The notes under the pieces: generated by a model | The model's database searches: none | Told to the model about the DNA's origin: nothing | Seen by the model: only the letters and a program-made list of their open reading frames with translations | Assembly: GCA_003993805.1 (NCBI GenBank) | Contig: RSEF01000001.1 | Coordinates: 210,172,567 to 210,236,566 of the forward strand | DNA from: Himantopus leucocephalus | Lineage: Eukaryota > Chordata > Aves > Charadriiformes > Recurvirostridae | Direction: 5' to 3' | Length of the DNA: 64,000 bases | Part shown: in pieces, positions 60,701 through 64,000 of the stretch | How the letters are laid out: each line of letters starts with the position of its first letter | Position numbering within the stretch: the stretch's first letter is position 1 | Translations under genes and position numbers: made by a program

Positions 60701-62546
60701 TACTGCTTGCACTGAATACTGTGGTTTTAACAGCTACAGTGTTTTGAAGCTGATTATCACATCGGTGAGTGGTGCACAATAACATAACGTGCTGATGTGC
60801 TATTTAGAAGCAAAGGAAACAAATATTCAATTGCTTGTAAAGAAAGAGATTCACTCAGATTGGTGATGGGAGTCACCAAGGTAAAGATGACGTGCTCTGC
60901 AAATAAAAGACAAGGCACATATGCAACATGTAACTTTTCTGTTAACATACATGGTGTACATTGGAAAATACTTTCTGTGGAATTGCTTATGAAATATATT
61001 ACTAACACCAACACCCTTTCAAAAATTGACACTAAATTGTATATTTCTAAATAGAAAGAGCCCTGGTAGCCTTTGGTAGCCTTTCAATATTTCCCACAGC
61101 GAAACCAAAAGCAAGCTAAATCTAAATGACATCACTAGTTGAGATGGCTATAGATACATCTTAGATCTGTTGGGACATTCTGTGCATACAGTGCTCTGTA
61201 GGTTAATAAAACAAGGCAACGTGATGCAGGAAGAAATCGCTCCTTCTGTATTTCTTGGGAACTAATTTCTTAAGACAGCTGTGTATTTCTGGCCACAAGT
61301 CATCAGCTAACCAACCAGAAGCATGTTGTTCAGCAGTATCCCCTAAGGCTCTTTTGGGGGGTCGTTTTTTGGGTTTTGGTTGTGGGTTTTTTTTTCTTTC
61401 CAGCTGTATTTCCAGATTGAAATCTGTCTCCCCATCACCCTGTTGCTATCACACCATTTTCTTCCCTTTTTTTTTTTTTTTAATTCTGAGTGTTAGAACA
61501 GTTATTAAAATAGCACTCTATGGGCAATTTTGTTTCCTCTTTACCACACCAGGAGCCATCTGCTGTGCTTGCTCTCCTGAGGACTGCTTAGAATCAAAAC
61601 TCACAGACATCCTCCACTCTGCATAATATTAAGATCTTTAGGATAAACAGTATAACCTACCTACCATAACAATTGAAACATTCCATGTCCTCTAGTCGCA
61701 ACTGATCATTATAGTTTAGAAGAAAAGTAGTCTTAAAAAAACCTCGTAACATATGTTGGTTTGCAACATGTTGTCTCGATATTCTGTGTCCTAGACTGGC
61801 ACACAGTGATCATTGGCTGTAGATTTCTAAGGTTTTTAGCAAGAGGAGGTGCTGGGTGTAGGTAGCACTCAGAGTTGGAGCTACACCTTGGGATAAGCGG
61901 TGAAAATAACATCTCAGGGCTTCATCACTGCTTGCAGTCTTTCAGAGGGTAATAAACTGTCATTTTTACCTAAGGATTAGCAGATAGGACTCCATCTGTG
62001 GTTCTGGATATGATCCTCATTGCCACAGCATTTGAGCATCTATGTGACTATCCTAGACTATTTCTACCTGGAAGCTTCCCTGGATATCTGTCACCAGCTA
62101 AGTAATACTGCTTTTGCATTACATTGATAATGAGAATGTTAATAAACACAATTAGATAAAATTAGAACAGACCTGTACAAAATTTAAAATGTAAGAACAG
62201 ACTTGAACTGTTTCAAACAGTGAAAGCAGTCTTACCACTCAACAGAAATCCTTTGTACATATGTAAATGTGTATGTCTGCTTATATATTTATGTACACAT
62301 ATAAATGTTGTCTATATAAGCATGCAGATCTTTATCTACTGACCATTTTTAAGTTCCGATACATGTTGCAAACATCAGTTTGCTAAGACTTAAAGGTGTT
62401 CTTTTATCAGTCTTTTGGTCTTGCTAACAAACCTAACCCCCGTCCACCCCTTTTGACTCTGATAAACATCTGGCCTGCAATTTGGGCCACAGCTGGCAAG
62501 GAATGAAATTCCTTCTGGAGTGTGAGTAGATGGTCTGATCCAAAAT
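57788..62546. other. Unassigned AT-rich sequence
   Basis: No gene is supported. The ATT microsatellite is listed separately; A-rich and T-rich runs occur at 59046-59055, 59104-59133 and 61463-61481. A 10-bp doublet (TGGTAGCCTT twice, about 61065-61084) is present. Confidence 0.5.
59441..59514 (+). repeat. Compound (ATT)n microsatellite
   Basis: Runs of ATT are broken by TATAGTT and TGTAGTT units, giving a two-level pattern of TTATTAT blocks joined by AGTT. It is likely length-variable between individuals. Confidence 0.9.
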
Positions 62547-63625
62547 AATCAAGAATTATTTAGGCTGGAAGGAACCTTTTGAGATCATCTAATCCAACCC
62601 CTCTATTCAAGCAGGTTTGGAGAGAACAGGTTGCCCAGTACCTGGTCTAGTCAGGTTTTGATTATCTCCAAGGACGGAGATTTTATAACTTGTCTGGGCA
62701 ACCTGTGCCGGTGCTTTACCATGCTTACAGTAAAAAAAGTGTTTTCTTATATGCAAATAGAATTTCTTGTGTTTCAATTTTGCCTGTTACCTCTAGTCCA
62801 TTCACTGGTCACCACTGAGGAGACACTGACTCCCTCTTCTTCATTGCCTCCCATGAGATATTTATACACATTGATGAGACCCCCCCTGAGCCTTCTCTTC
62901 ACTAGACTGAACAGTCCTGGCTCTCTCAGCCTCTCCTTGTATGATGGATGTTCCAGTTTCTTAATCATCTCCATGGCTCTACACTGGACTTACTCCACTA
63001 AGTTCGTATCTTCTGTTGGGAAGCCCAGCACCGGGCACAGCACTCCAGAAGTGCTGAGCAGAGGGAAAGGGTCACCTCCCTCGACCTGATGACAACACGT
63101 CTCCCAATGCAGCCCAGGAAACTGTTGCCCTTCTTTGTTGCAAGGCAGCATTGCTGGCTCGTGGTCAATTTGATGCCCACCAGGGCCCCCAGGTCCTTCT
63201 CTGCAGAACTGCTTTCCAATGGGGAGGCCCCCAGCATATACTGGTGCATGGGGTTGTTCCTCCCCAGGGGCAGGACTTGGCATTTTCCCTCATTGAGCTT
63301 AATGAGGTTCCTCTCTGCCCAATTTTCCAATCTGTTGAGGGCCTTCAGGATGATGGCACATCCAGCAAGTGAATCAGCCACTCCTCCCAGTTTTGTGTCA
63401 GTTTCACAGGTATGGAGGGTAAACTCTGCCATGTCATGCAGGTCGCTGATGAAGTTGTTAAACATTATTGGCATCACTGTCGTGCCCTGGGGCACACTGC
63501 TAGTGATGGGCCTCCAGATGGACTTTGTTCTGGTGACCAGAAGGCCCGGTCATTCAGTTTTCAATCCAGCTCACTGTGCGCTTGTCTAACCTATATTTTG
63601 TTGGCTGGTCTATGAGGATATTGCC
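62547..63625 (-). mobile_element. CR1 retrotransposon (-), longest contiguous single copy (about 1.1 kb)
   Basis: The tail is degraded (no clear octamer), then the 3' UTR runs from TTAGGCTGGAAGGAACC and the whole C-terminal half of ORF2 lies 5' of it on the minus strand. Readable landmarks going 5' are the WAERNLIKLNEGKCQVLPLG block (near 63250-63310) and the RT region to a CSLDQ-like linker near 63600. It is 5'-truncated within the RT domain. It belongs to the group with NNPMHQYMLGA-type sequence, unlike the GNPQYQY group at 44053. Confidence 0.93.
62998..63495 (-). pseudogene. CR1 ORF2 RT/C-terminal remnant (-), dead
   Basis: A 165-codon frame starts at RT motif B (MPQGTTVMPIMFNNFISDLH, the family's PQGS...LFN block). 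Motif C follows at residues 31-36 as CETDTK, where FADDTK is expected, so the catalytic pair is lost. The C-terminal domain then reads LNRLENWAERNLIKLNEGK, SSAEKDLGALV and IRSREVTLSLCSALLECCAR. The frame ends at a stop near 62998, and the remaining C-terminal part continues in another frame at 62774-62974 (KLEHPSYKERLREPGLFSL). Because the frame opens inside a domain, its ATG is not a real start. Confidence 0.9.
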
Positions 63626-63959
63626 ACAACACACCATAAACTAATGATGAAAAGGAAAGTACAGGTTAACAATGTAACATAAAGTCAATGTGAAAACTTC
63701 CAATGTAAATTAGAAGCGGTTTGTCTATCTGACTGTATTGAAAAGTGAAACCAGATAGGAAGTTCAAATACAATCATCACAACTGAAGTTTGCTTTCAGG
63801 AGGCTAGAAGCAACCTTCAGAGTTTATAATGGAATAGACAAGCTGCTATGTAATAAAATTTATATATATTAAAAAAAAAAAGAGAAAGGGCTTGATACTG
63901 TTTACAACGAATTTGTAGCAGAGAAAAATCTCTGGTATTAAACTGTAAGGTAATAGTAG
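63626..63959. other. Unassigned non-coding sequence
   Basis: AT-rich sequence with an A-run at 63871-63881. Nothing else is visible. Confidence 0.55.
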
Positions 63960-64000
63960 TGTCCTGGTTTGAGCAACACAGGACTAATTTCTCTTTTAAT
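63960..64000 (+). mobile_element. Possible start of another ERV LTR, cut by the window end
   Basis: TGTCCTGGTTTGAGCAACAC begins with the TGT...GGTTT pattern seen at LTR starts here (TGTCATAGTTT at 42409). Only 41 bases are available, so this rests on a short motif and a general recollection of avian LTR starts. Confidence 0.35.

Noticed and set aside
63089..63589. 166-codon plus-strand frame
   Set aside because: It is the antisense shadow of the CR1 ORF2 remnant on the minus strand.
1..64000. Bacterial-type systems, CRISPR arrays, operons and ribosome-binding sites
   Set aside because: The repeat content is vertebrate. No regularly spaced short repeats with unique spacers and no dense coding were found on either strand.

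Overview
This window looks like a gene-poor, AT-rich stretch of bird chromosome. The main evidence is repeat content. It carries many CR1 non-LTR retrotransposon copies ending in the typical avian 3' tail (ATTCTATG-type octamers), plus several LTRs of a family with TG...CA ends, an ATTAAA poly(A) signal and 5-bp target duplications. I recall such LTRs as widespread in neoavian birds; that placement is from memory and not tested. No host protein-coding exon, tRNA, rRNA, CRISPR array or operon could be supported. Open frames outside the retrotransposons are short, mostly lack an ATG where I checked, and resemble no family I know.

Layout. 1-14267: mostly unassigned sequence with a doubled segment around a single N (612-865), purine tracts and a small hairpin. 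14268-14590: CR1 (-). 14591-18099: unassigned, with a long pyrimidine tract containing a second single N. 18100-19168: old CR1 (+). 20870-21461: solo LTR (-). 24547-24754: CR1 (-). 30757-31346: CR1 endonuclease piece (+) interrupted by an LTR (-) that runs into a 100-N gap. 36405-38613: a CR1 chimera, with a reverse-transcriptase part (+) joined to an endonuclease part (-), and a third single-N duplication. 42409-42993: best-preserved solo LTR (+), with a perfect 5-bp target duplication. 44053-45135: two CR1 copies with facing 3' ends. 47373-48275: CR1 (-) split by an LTR (+). 52384-57787: a cluster of CR1 (-) fragments, including a back-to-back pair. 62547-63625: long CR1 (-). The last 41 bases may be the start of another LTR.

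The CR1 copies are dead. They have frameshifts, stops and lost catalytic aspartates, and all lack the 5' end. The LTRs have no internal viral genes next to them and look like solo LTRs. The sharpest observations are: (1) all three single Ns sit between near-identical direct repeats, which looks like unmerged contig overlaps rather than biology; (2) the CR1 chimera has neither 3' UTR, so simple insertion or twin priming does not explain it; (3) three LTR copies carry differently decayed versions of what may have been one CRE-like site just upstream of the TATA box. I found no convincing new biological system here.
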